A DNA stretch of 64,000 bases from CAWBRT01 sp963814745 (GTDB lineage Bacteria > Acidobacteriota > Terriglobia > Terriglobales > Acidobacteriaceae): contig CAWFEA010000004.1 of the NCBI GenBank assembly GCA_963814745.1, positions 930,001 to 994,000 of the forward strand, in the 5' to 3' direction. Below, in pieces: positions 1 through 8,359 of this stretch; the stretch's first letter is position 1, and each line of letters opens with the position of its first letter. A program made the position numbers and the translations under genes. The notes beneath the pieces are model-generated. The model did no database searches. It was not told the DNA's origin and saw nothing but the letters and a program-made list of their open reading frames with translations.

Positions 1-394
1 GGCGAGACGATTGCGCATACACCTCTGGCAAAACCAACCCATCATCCACCCACCCTTTTCCGACAATCCGGTAATCGGGTCTTGGCGCATACACTTCTGG
101 CAAAACCAGCCACTTCGATTGGTAGCACAAAATGGAATTGGGGCAGTTGACAAAGTAGAGTCCTGGCCAATCGAAAGTTCCTGTTACCGGAAAGTTTTAC
201 TTGCCCCAAAACGGAAAAAGAAATATCCGGATGGACAAATTGAATTTGCAGGGAAAGATGTCTCGCGGTGGCGCGTTATTTTCCCGAAATCCCCGAAAAT
301 TCCCCGCGATCCCAAAAAGCGCCATTGGCGACACAAGACGGATTCAGCGAAGGTCTCCGCCGACCGGACCGGTCTTCGCTCAACGGTTTTCGGC
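1..394. other. No gene seen; short direct repeat
   Basis: This stretch lies beyond the 3' end of ftsZ. I see no convincing gene; the open frames here oppose or overlap ftsZ and have no recognisable protein content. It holds two copies of a 24-bp direct repeat at 13-36 and 85-108, beginning GCGCATACAC and ending GGCAAAACCA, with one mismatch (C/T) between them. The repeat spacing is 72 bp. Its role is unknown. Confidence 0.4.
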
Positions 395-1705
395 TCAACG
401 GCTCTCGTTTCGCTTGCGCAGGAACGCCGGAACGTCGAGGTCATCCTGCTCGAATTCGCTTTTCAAATCGCGCTTCACCGATTCGATGGAAGCGTTCTCC
501 CGCACCGGCGTGGGCGCCTGCCAGGTGCGCGTCACCGGTTCTTCGGGGGCGATTTCGACCGGCGGCGGCTCGACCGGGGGGTCGGGTTCGAGTTGCACGG
601 CAAGCTCCGGGCCGGACTGCGCCGGCGGACGGGTGGCAGGCTCATAGTGGATAAACGCCGGACTCGGCTCGACCGGCGGCGGCGCGGCGACGGCCGTTGC
701 CGCCCGCTCGCGCCGGCGTATCTGGTCCGCCTTGAAGCCGGTGGCGATGACCGTGATTTTGACCTCGTCCTTCATCTTTTCGTCGAGCACGGCGCCGAAG
801 ATGATGTTGGCATCCTCGTGGGCCGCGCTCTGGATGATGGTGGAGGCCTCGTTGACCTCGGCCAACTTGAGCGTAGTCGAACCGGTAATATTGATCAGGA
901 TGCCGCGTGCGCCGTCGATGGCTCCGGCCTCAAGCAGAGGCGAGGCAATGGCGCGCTGGGCTGCCTGGACGGTTCGGCGGTCGCCTTTGGCAGTCGCCGT
1001 GCCCATCACGGCATAGCCCATGCCGGCCATGATGGCCTTGACGTCGGCGAAGTCGCGGTTGATGATGCCGGGAATGGTGATGATGTCGGAGATGCCCTGA
1101 ACGCCTTGGCGCAAAATGTCGTCGGCAATGCGGAATGATTCGAAGAAGCCGGCGTCCTGCGCCACCGCCAGCAGCTTCTCATTGGGGATCACGATTACGG
1201 TATCGACGGAATCGATCAGCTCGGCAAGGCCGCGCTCGGCCTGCTGCATGCGGCGCTTGCCTTCAAAAGCAAAAGGCTTGGTTACCACCGCCACCGTCAG
1301 CGCGCCCATTTCGCTGGCCAGCGAAGCGATGATCGGGGCCGCTCCGGTTCCGGTGCCGCCGCCCAGGCCGGTGGTGACGAAGACCATGTCGGCGCCTTCC
1401 AGGGCTTCGATGATTTTGTCGGCGTCTTCGAGCGCTGCCTTGCGGCCGATCTCGGGGTTGGAGCCGGCTCCGAGCCCGTTGGTGAGCTTGACGCCAAGCT
1501 GAATCTTGATGGGCGCGTGGGAAAGCTGGAGCGCCTGCATGTCGGTGTTCGCAACCAGGAACTCCACGCCCTCGAGAGCAGCGTCGATCATGCGGTTGAC
1601 GGCATTGCCGCCGCCGCCGCCGACGCCGATGACCTTGATCTTGGCGTTATTGCGCGGATCTTCGTTGAACTGGATTCGAATGTCCTTGTTCTCGCTGATT
1701 TCCAT
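395..1705 (-). CDS. ftsZ: Cell division protein FtsZ
   Basis: Tubulin-like GTPase that polymerises into the cytokinetic Z-ring. The glycine-rich nucleotide loop GVGGGGGNAVNRM is near the N-terminus and the tubulin signature GGGTGTG is at about residues 110-116. The GTPase and C-terminal domains are followed by a Pro/Glu-rich linker of about 90 residues and the conserved tail DLDVPAFLRKR, which in the family binds FtsA and other partners. Length (436 aa) is slightly above usual because of the linker. I chose the ATG at 1705 because AAGGAAG lies just upstream; an in-frame ATG at 1735 would add 10 residues. It is the last gene of the murC-ftsQ-ftsA-ftsZ group, separated from ftsA by an inserted repeat element. 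Confidence 0.97.
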   Translation of the reverse strand: MEISENKDIRIQFNEDPRNNAKIKVIGVGGGGGNAVNRMIDAALEGVEFLVANTDMQALQLSHAPIKIQLGVKLTNGLGAGSNPEIGRKAALEDADKIIEALEGADMVFVTTGLGGGTGTGAAPIIASLASEMGALTVAVVTKPFAFEGKRRMQQAERGLAELIDSVDTVIVIPNEKLLAVAQDAGFFESFRIADDILRQGVQGISDIITIPGIINRDFADVKAIMAGMGYAVMGTATAKGDRRTVQAAQRAIASPLLEAGAIDGARGILINITGSTTLKLAEVNEASTIIQSAAHEDANIIFGAVLDEKMKDEVKITVIATGFKADQIRRRERAATAVAAPPPVEPSPAFIHYEPATRPPAQSGPELAVQLEPDPPVEPPPVEIAPEEPVTRTWQAPTPVRENASIESVKRDLKSEFEQDDLDVPAFLRKRNESR

Positions 1706-1770
1706 CGCCGCTTCCTTCTTCCCCTTGAACATCATCGCCGGGCTTTACTCCCGGTTTTATTCCGCCGTTC

Positions 1771-1977
1771 TAGGAGGCTGCTGAAAAAGTCATTCTTTCC
1801 GCTTAATCGGAGTGTCATCCCGAGCAAAGCGAGGGATCTGCTTTTCATCCGCGTTGAAAACAAAAGCAGATCCTTCGGTCGCCCGCCCCAACAAGCCAAC
1901 CACAGGCTTGTCGGAGACCCCGCAAAAACAGCGCAACCTCCGGATGACACTCCAGGGACTTTTTCAACAGCCTCCTA
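1771..1977. mobile_element. MITE-like element between ftsA and ftsZ
   Basis: A 207-bp element with terminal inverted repeats of 21 bp: the left end at 1771-1791 starts TAGGAGGCTGCTGAAAAAG and the right end at 1957-1977 is its reverse complement with one mismatch (20 of 21). A second inverted pair lies inside (AGTGTCATCC at 1811-1820 against GGATGACACT at 1942-1951). There is no open frame for a transposase, so this fits a non-autonomous element mobilised in trans. The first three bases of the right end form the stop codon of ftsA. Confidence 0.75.
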
Positions 1978-3199
1978 AAATCCAAAATTCGCGCGTGCCA
2001 ATAACGACCGCAAGCGCCTGCCGATCCCCTGCTCCTCGCGCACTTTGAGCACCTGGGCGCGATGCGCGTAGAACACCATTCCAATCACCGTGGCAAACTC
2101 CGGCTCGCCCAACAAGGCGGGCAGCTTCGCCATCGGAATAGGCAAGCCAACGCGGGCCGGACAACGCAGAATGTCCTCCACGGTCTCGATCAACCCGGTC
2201 AGGCGCGCGCCGCCGCCGGTGAGCACCACGCCCGAGCCCATCATTTCAATCACTCCTGCCTGCCGCAGGTTATCGCGCAGCATGTAGACCAGCTCGCGGG
2301 CGCGCGGCTCCAGCACCTCTCCGAGAAAACGCTGCGGCACCAGCCGCGAGGGGCGATCGCCCACCGAAGGAACTTCGATCTCCGTGCTTTCCGGAATGGA
2401 AGTCACAATGGCGCAGCCGAACTGGCGCTTGATTTTTTCCGCATCGGCCAGCGGCGTGCGCAACCCCACGGCGACGTCGTTGGTGAAGTGATCGCCGCCA
2501 ATGGGAACCACGGCGGTGTGGACCACCACGCCCTCGTGAAAGACGATGACATCGGCCGATCCGGCTCCGATATCGCAAATGCAAACGCCCAGCTCCCGTT
2601 CGTCGGTGCGCAATACGGCATCGGAACACGCCAGGGCTTCGTAGACGGTGTGTCAACGTTAATTCCGGCGCGATTGATCACGGTGACAATGTTCTGAACA
2701 GCGCTGGCGGCGGCGTGATCACGTGCACGCGAACTTCGAGTTGACGGCCCGTCATTCCCGCCGGATCGCGCAAGCCTTCCTGCTGATCGAGAATGAAATC
2801 CTGAGGCAGCAGGTGCATGATTTCGCGATCGTCGGGCAGAGGAATGCTGCGCGCCTTGTCGACCGCCTGACGGATGTCTTCCCGGGAAACCTCGCGCGCC
2901 CGCGCCCCGAGCGACAATGCCGCCCTGGCTGTTGGCGGCGCGGATATGCGGTCCCGCGACCCCCACGACCGCGCGATCGAGCGGCACCTCGGCGGTCAAT
3001 TCGGCCTCGTCCATGGCCTTTTTTACCCCGGCCGTGGCCTTATCGAGATCGACGATGATTCCTTTGCGCGAGCCTCGCGAGATGGCGATTCCATGTCCGC
3101 GATAACGCAGGCCGGATCGGTGATCTCGGCCACCAGCGCCACCGTTTTAGCGGTGCCAATGTCCACGACGCAAAGAATGTTCTCGTTTTGCTTCGCCAT
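1975..3199 (-). CDS. ftsA: Cell division protein FtsA, frameshifted
   Basis: Actin-like protein that anchors FtsZ filaments to the membrane. The start MAKQNENILCVVDIGTAK carries the actin-fold phosphate-1 motif; later segments include LPQDFILDQQEG, CDIGAGSADVIVF (phosphate 2) and VVLTGGGARLTG (adenosine motif). The tail GIGRRLRSLLARANFGF resembles the amphipathic membrane-targeting helix. The frame is broken about four times, near 3115, 2910, 2715 and 2650, yet the pieces join into one normal-length FtsA. Because ftsA is normally essential and all pieces are conserved, base-calling indels are more likely than gene death. The start is 3 bp after the ftsQ stop. The stop codon comes from the adjoining MITE-like element. 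Confidence 0.88.
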
Positions 3200-3202
3200 A
3201 GC

Positions 3203-4309
3203 CTAATGCTTACCTTTGGCGGCGCGGCCACTCGCCTTTGCCGGAGCGCCGGCAATCGGCTTCGGCCCCGGCTGCGGAGCCTGTTCAAGCGTGGGCGCCT
3301 CGGCCCCTGGCGATCCCGGATTGAGTATAACTTGGCGGTCAAAGCGCAGATCCACCGAGTGCAGCCGCGGGAACTGCTGACGCCACTCCTGAATGTGCGC
3401 CTTGTAAAGACTGAAGCGCTCCAGGTAGCTGCCGGAGCCGAGATGAATCAACAGCGTGCCTGGCCGATCGGCTACCGTGACCCTGACATCTTCCGGGTCC
3501 GACAAATCCACTTCATCCAATTCGCGCGAGTAATTCGCTCCGGTCGAATCCAACTGGCGGATCAGTTCGGTATAGATCTTCATCCGCGCCGCGCGGGTCG
3601 AAAGCGGATCGGATTCGCCGTTGCCCACGATGACCGGGAACGAATAGGTGCCGCCCAGAGGCATCTCCATGATTACGCCGTTCACGTCGATCAGCGCGAT
3701 GCGATTGCCGACCTTGACAAAGGCGACCGGGGTGCGCTCCCGCAGCACTATGCGCAGATGGTTCGGCAGCAACCGCATCAGGGTGGCCGATTCGACCCAG
3801 GGAATCTTTTCCAGTTGGCGCTTGCGCTCGTTGAGGGGGATGAAAAAAACGTTGCGGCCGATGTCGGCGCCCATCACCTGCAGCACTTGCGCGCGAGTCG
3901 CATTCTGGTTGCCGGTAATCTCGATAGAATCGCTTGAATCGACCCGAAAGCGCCCCGAGTTTTTGCCGTAATGGTAGACAAACAATGCAGCCGCGGCGGC
4001 AGCAGTGCCGAAGACCAGAATCAGCAAAATCAAGCGCAGACGATTCGCCGTACTTCTCGGGAATGGACCGCGCCGCACCCGCACCCGCTTCTGCCCACGC
4101 AGGTACGGCGACTGCTCCGCCGCGTCGAGGTCGGCAATCCTGTCCTCCAACGACAAGGATTCGGCCTCGCCGGGGATGTAGCCATCCGAACCGTCATCGT
4201 GGACAGCGGCCGGGGTTCCCATATCGCGCCGAGGTTGCGCGTATTGGGAGGGAACCCCGCGAAAGGAGTTTTCATCCTCGGGCGTGAATGAATCTCGACT
4301 ACGAGCCAT
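3203..4309 (-). CDS. ftsQ: Cell division protein FtsQ
   Basis: Bitopic divisome protein linking early and late division proteins in the periplasm. The 368-aa chain has a cytoplasmic N-terminal region of about 100 residues with an RKRVRVRRG-type basic patch, one membrane span (LILLILVFGTAAAAAALFV), a POTRA domain (EITGNQNATRAQVLQVMG onward) and the FtsQ beta domain (NRIALIDVNGVIMEMP). A Pro/Ala-rich tail follows. I chose ATG 4309 (MARSRDSF); the frame is open to 4576 but that extension would run into murC and has no family resemblance. It ends 3 bp before ftsA, so the two are probably co-transcribed. Confidence 0.92.
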   Translation of the reverse strand: MARSRDSFTPEDENSFRGVPSQYAQPRRDMGTPAAVHDDGSDGYIPGEAESLSLEDRIADLDAAEQSPYLRGQKRVRVRRGPFPRSTANRLRLILLILVFGTAAAAAALFVYHYGKNSGRFRVDSSDSIEITGNQNATRAQVLQVMGADIGRNVFFIPLNERKRQLEKIPWVESATLMRLLPNHLRIVLRERTPVAFVKVGNRIALIDVNGVIMEMPLGGTYSFPVIVGNGESDPLSTRAARMKIYTELIRQLDSTGANYSRELDEVDLSDPEDVRVTVADRPGTLLIHLGSGSYLERFSLYKAHIQEWRQQFPRLHSVDLRFDRQVILNPGSPGAEAPTLEQAPQPGPKPIAGAPAKASGRAAKGKH

Positions 4310-4508
4310 GAAGATGCGAATTAGCGCCGGAGCCAGTCCAACCTGCGGAAAAAGCAGCCCAATAGAGGCCACTCTCCGCAAGCAGAGTGCCTGTTTACTA
4401 TAGCCGCTTTTTTCGCGGAAAAGGATAGGTGAATTTTTCGAGGGAACCGTCCATGGTACGGCCCTAGAGGACAGCCAATCCTCGATCGGCAGCTCCAGGG
4501 GCGACTGG

Positions 4509-5921
4509 CTAGGAGCCGGCAGCGGCGGTGCGGGCCTTGAGCCGCTCGACGATCTGCGGCCCCAGTTGCGACACATTTCCCGCGCCGAGGGTCAAGATAA
4601 GGTCTCCCGGCTTCGCCTCCTGCAGCACGGCATCGACCGCCGCGGGAAACGATGCGGCAAACTCCGCCGGGCGCTCGCCGGCGCAACGAATCCGGGAGGC
4701 CAGGGCCAACCCGTTGACGCCCGCGATCGGTTGCTCGCTGGCGGCATAAATATCCAGCACCAGCAGGCGGTCGGCGTGGGGAAAAGCCGCCGCGAATTCG
4801 TCCATGAGGAGGTAGGTTCTGGTGAAACGATGCGGCTGGAAGATGACGTGCACCCGTGCGCCGGGTTCGAGCCAATGCCGTGCCGAGGCCAAAGTGGCGC
4901 GAATCTCAGTCGGGTGATGTCCGTAATCGTCCACCACCAGGATTCCGTCGCCGCTTCCCTTGAGCTGAAAACGACGGTCGACGCCGCCGAAGTTGGCGAT
5001 ACCCTCGCGGATCTTTTCCACCGGAATATCCAGGCCGATGCCGACGGCGATGGCCGCGGTCGCGTTCAGCACATTGTGCTCGCCGACGGCGCGAACCTCG
5101 AACCCGCCTAACTCCCGGCCGTCGAAAACGACCGCAAAACACTGCCGCACACGGTCTTGCACCCTGACGACAGTCGAGTAGCCAGTGATTTGGAAATTGG
5201 CATCGGGGTGGCGTCCGTAGGTCACTACTCTGCGCGTCACTCGCGGCAACAAGGCGCGCAGCGGTTCATTGTCGTGGCAGGCCACCACCGTGCCGTAAAA
5301 GGGCACGCGGTCCATGAACTCGATGAAGGTGCGCTCGATATCCTCCATGTCGCGATAGCAGTCCATGTGCTCGCGATCGATGTTGGTCACCACCGACAGA
5401 ATGGGCGAGAGCTTGAGAAAAGAGCGGTCGCTCTCGTCGGCTTCGGCCACCAGATATTGCGAGGTGCCAAGCCGGGCGTTGGAGCCCATCGCATCCACCC
5501 GCCCGCCGACCACGACCGTGGGATCGAGCCCGCCGGCGGCAAGTACCGAGGCCACCATGCTGGTGGTGGTCGTCTTGCCATGCATGCCGGCGACGGCAAT
5601 GCCGTACTTCAGGCGCATCAGTTCCGACAGCATCTCGGCCCGCTGGATGAGCGGAAGCTTGAGGCGACGCGCCTCGGCAACTTCGGGGTTATCCCTGGAA
5701 ATGGCCGAGCTGGTCACGACTGCCTCAGCCCCGTGGACATTTTCCGCCCGATGGCCCTCGAAGACCTGCGCCCCGAGCGATACCAGCCGCGCCGTCACCG
5801 GCGAATGCCGCAGGTCGGAGCCGCTGACACCGTAACCAAGGGTGAGCAGCACTTCGGCAATTCCGCTCATGCCGATGCCGCCGATGCCGACGAAATGAAT
5901 GCGCTGAATCTTGGCAAACAT
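4509..5921 (-). CDS. murC: UDP-N-acetylmuramate--L-alanine ligase MurC
   Basis: Cytoplasmic ligase adding L-alanine to UDP-MurNAc with ATP, the first amino-acid step of peptidoglycan precursor synthesis. The N-terminal Rossmann-like domain shows HFVGIGGIGMSG; the ATP loop GMHGKTTTTSM is near residues 110-120; the C-terminal Mur ligase domain includes DDYGHHPTEI. At 470 aa it is full length and unbroken. It is the first gene of the cluster here; murB or ddl, often found between murC and ftsQ, is absent from the 199 bp that separate them. Confidence 0.97.
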   Translation of the reverse strand: MFAKIQRIHFVGIGGIGMSGIAEVLLTLGYGVSGSDLRHSPVTARLVSLGAQVFEGHRAENVHGAEAVVTSSAISRDNPEVAEARRLKLPLIQRAEMLSELMRLKYGIAVAGMHGKTTTTSMVASVLAAGGLDPTVVVGGRVDAMGSNARLGTSQYLVAEADESDRSFLKLSPILSVVTNIDREHMDCYRDMEDIERTFIEFMDRVPFYGTVVACHDNEPLRALLPRVTRRVVTYGRHPDANFQITGYSTVVRVQDRVRQCFAVVFDGRELGGFEVRAVGEHNVLNATAAIAVGIGLDIPVEKIREGIANFGGVDRRFQLKGSGDGILVVDDYGHHPTEIRATLASARHWLEPGARVHVIFQPHRFTRTYLLMDEFAAAFPHADRLLVLDIYAASEQPIAGVNGLALASRIRCAGERPAEFAASFPAAVDAVLQEAKPGDLILTLGAGNVSQLGPQIVERLKARTAAAGS

Positions 5922-6001
5922 AAAGTATCGATTGTAAAGGAAGAAGACAGCACGTGCAGAGGATTACGGCGCGATGAGGTAGGGCGGCTTCCGAATAGAA
6001 C

Positions 6002-7078
6002 TTACGAGGACGCCGCAGCCCCTTGCGCGTTCAAAGGCTTCTTCGCCTTGAGATCTCGGAGCAAATGATCAAATGCCTCGCGATAGGATTTTGCGTTCGT
6101 CTCCCAATTGCTGAAGTCCGGGATGAAGTACTCGCAGATTTCGTGCGCCTCGAAGCACTCCCATTTCTGCAAGTCTTTGAATGGCACCAAGCGGACAGGG
6201 AACAACATCTGCCGTTTTTCCTTGGCCTCCCGTTTCCGAGCCTTTGAGATTTCGATTTTCACCCACTCGCTCTTCATGCTTTCGTGCGACAGAATCAAAA
6301 GCAGCTTGTCATATACCCGTATTGCATCATCGATCTGCCTGTAAAGTTTCTTGCCCCCGTGCGCATCATGTGGCGCAAACCAGCAGCGCACCCCTTTGGC
6401 CTGCAGGTCCGCATATAGGCGGTCCGCGAAGTTCTGGTCCTTGGTCGAATAACTGATGAAGCAGGAGTAGTACTCAAGCGCCTGCCCGGTGAGCGAATGC
6501 ATGTATTCGATGAAGTTGTCCGGCACACCAGCGCCGCGCAGGAACGCTTCCGGAATCTTGCCCTTGGAGCGATAGATGGTGTCAATCCCGATGGTAGAAG
6601 GTCCGAGGTGCACCACTGTTTCCAGCTCACTTACTCTGCTCAGATCGTTGTCCCCGAAAGTCGTGTGCCCGATCACAGCCTCATCGAAATCAGTCTCGTT
6701 GAGGTTCGCCCCGCTGAGTTTCGCCCAACGGAGCCTCGCCCCACTGAGATTCGCCGTGCTGAGGTTCGCCCCGAAGAGGTTCGCCCCGCCGAGGTTTGCC
6801 CCGCTGAGGTTCGCCCCGCTGAGGTCCGCCCCGTTGAGTTTCGCCCCGCTGAGGTTCGCCCCGCTGAGTTTCGCCCCGCTGAGGTCCGCCCCGCCGAGGT
6901 TTGCCCCGCTGAGGTTCGCCTCGAAGAGGTCCGCTTCGTGGAGGTTCGCCTCACGGAGGTTCTTCGCTTCGAGGTCCGCCCGGCGGAGGTCAGGGGTTAC
7001 GTCTTTCGACTTCGCCCGCCACTCATTCCACGCTTCTGGTCCTTGCTTGAGTATGGCGAGATGTTCAGGGTTTGCCAT
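6002..7078 (-). CDS. Pentapeptide-repeat protein with TIR domain
   Basis: Residues 33-150 are a run of A(D/N)LxG pentapeptide repeats that should fold as a right-handed quadrilateral beta-helix. A linker follows (VHLGPSTIGIDTIYR to FIEYMHSL), then a TIR domain at about residues 203-320: FISYSTKDQNFADRL, CWFAPHD, and SEWVKIEISKA, which holds the likely catalytic Glu of NAD-cleaving TIRs. Bacterial TIR domains commonly act in NAD-depletion defence or in signalling; which applies here is unknown. No membrane segment is seen. The gene stands alone between murC and a repeat-rich gap. Its DNA shows strong 15-bp periodicity across roughly 6705-6960. Confidence 0.85.
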   Translation of the reverse strand: MANPEHLAILKQGPEAWNEWRAKSKDVTPDLRRADLEAKNLREANLHEADLFEANLSGANLGGADLSGAKLSGANLSGAKLNGADLSGANLSGANLGGANLFGANLSTANLSGARLRWAKLSGANLNETDFDEAVIGHTTFGDNDLSRVSELETVVHLGPSTIGIDTIYRSKGKIPEAFLRGAGVPDNFIEYMHSLTGQALEYYSCFISYSTKDQNFADRLYADLQAKGVRCWFAPHDAHGGKKLYRQIDDAIRVYDKLLLILSHESMKSEWVKIEISKARKREAKEKRQMLFPVRLVPFKDLQKWECFEAHEICEYFIPDFSNWETNAKSYREAFDHLLRDLKAKKPLNAQGAAASS

Positions 7079-7480
7079 GAGGGCTCTAATGGTAGCAAAT
7101 CGTGAGCTGCTGGGTGCCTCGTTTTCAGCTCAGGTGCTCGGCCTGCCAAAAAGTCAAAAACATGGGCATTTTGGGTTGCTCTCAGCCGCCGAAGGCGGCG
7201 GTAGATGGTAGCCCACGGCGTGAGCCGTGGGTACAAGATGCCCATGATCGCGAGCCCCCGATAGGGGGCGATAGAATCAGGTCCCGAGATTCTTTCGCCC
7301 GCATTGCGGGCTCGGGAAAATTTCGCGCGCCATACCCATGGCTGACGCCATGGGCTACCGTCTTTCCCCCGCTTCGCGGGGTTGATCGGCAGTGCTCCAA
7401 TTTATGACGCACTACGAACGAGCGCGGTCTTGTGATGTCCTTAGCCAGCCTGTATTTGGCTTGCTGATGCTGCTCCCTCT
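7079..7480. repeat. REP-like palindrome cluster, no gene
   Basis: This 402-bp gap holds a cluster of GC-rich palindromes. TAGCCCACGGCGTGAGCCGT and its continuation at 7209-7233 form one hairpin; TACCCATGGCTGACGCCATG at 7333-7357 forms another, and the two are arranged as inverted relatives of each other. Shorter hairpins occur between and after them (CCCCCGATAGGGGG near 7256, CCCGCTTCGCGGGG near 7369). I see no coding potential. The arrangement resembles bacterial REP/BIME clusters. Confidence 0.6.
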
Positions 7481-8359
7481 TCAGATTCCCGTCTCCATTC
7501 TTGAGCGTGGGTCGAGATAGTCGCGCAGGGCGTCGCCGATAAAGTTGAACGACACGACGGCGAGCATCACGGCGGCGGCGGGAAACAGAACGAGGTGCGG
7601 CGCATCGAACAGGTGCGAGCGGCCGTCGTTGAGCATGGTTCCCCAGCTCGCCACCGGTGGAGGAACTCCCAGACCGAGAAAGCTCAAGGTGGCCTCGGCC
7701 AGCACGGCGCCGGCCATGCCGATGGCGGCCTGCACGATTACCGGTTGCACGATGTTGGGCAGAATGTGACGGAGGATGATGTGCAGGTCGCCGGCGCCGA
7801 GCGCGCGCGCCGCTTCCACGAACTCGCGCTCGCGCGCCGCCAGCACCTGCGCCCGCACCAGGCGGGCGTAGCCGACCCATCCGCCGATGACGAGGGCAAG
7901 GATCAGGTTGATGAGCCCCGGACCGAGAAAGGCGACGAAGGCAATCGCCAGCAGGATGCCGGGAAACGACAGAAAGGCGTTCATCACCACGACGTTGACC
8001 AAGCTGTCGAGCCGACCGCCGTAATAGCCGGCCAGCGAACCGATGATGATGCCGAGGGCCAGCGATCCGGCGACGACGCTGGAGCCCACCAGCATCGAAA
8101 TCCGCGCCCCGTAGATGATGCGCGACAGCATGTCGCGGCCCAGTTCATCGGTGCCGAACCAGTGCGCCGGCGAAGGTCCGGCGAGGCGGGCAGGCAGATC
8201 GATCAAGGCGGGGTCAGAAGGCGCGATCCACGGCGCAAAAAGGGCGAACAAGGCGAAGATTGCGATGAGCACGATGCCGCTCGCGGCCAGCGGATTGCGT
8301 CGAATCGCCGTCCATCCGCGCCGGGCCGCCGCTGGTTGCTGAGAGGGCAGAGTAGTCAT
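7481..8359 (-). CDS. Dipeptide/oligopeptide ABC transporter permease (DppC type)
   Basis: Inner-membrane permease of the binding-protein-dependent transport family. The N-terminal span (SGIVLIAIFALFALFAPWI) and the following loop with HWFGTDELGRDMLSR are diagnostic of the DppC/OppC branch. The cytoplasmic EAA loop is EFVEAARALGAGDLHIILRH. I chose ATG 8359, which overlaps the stop of the preceding permease as ATGA; an upstream in-frame start at 8446 would extend into that gene. Full-length at 292 aa. No substrate-binding protein or ATPase lies nearby, so the substrate cannot be stated. Confidence 0.9.
   Translation of the reverse strand: MTTLPSQQPAAARRGWTAIRRNPLAASGIVLIAIFALFALFAPWIAPSDPALIDLPARLAGPSPAHWFGTDELGRDMLSRIIYGARISMLVGSSVVAGSLALGIIIGSLAGYYGGRLDSLVNVVVMNAFLSFPGILLAIAFVAFLGPGLINLILALVIGGWVGYARLVRAQVLAAREREFVEAARALGAGDLHIILRHILPNIVQPVIVQAAIGMAGAVLAEATLSFLGLGVPPPVASWGTMLNDGRSHLFDAPHLVLFPAAAVMLAVVSFNFIGDALRDYLDPRSRMETGI

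Noticed and set aside
6705..6960. CRISPR-like periodic DNA
   Set aside because: The 15-bp periodicity encodes A(D/N)LxG pentapeptides; there are no repeat-spacer units.
7079..7480. Possible leader RNA or riboswitch for the TIR gene
   Set aside because: The hairpins are simple REP-type palindromes arranged symmetrically and show no known aptamer layout.
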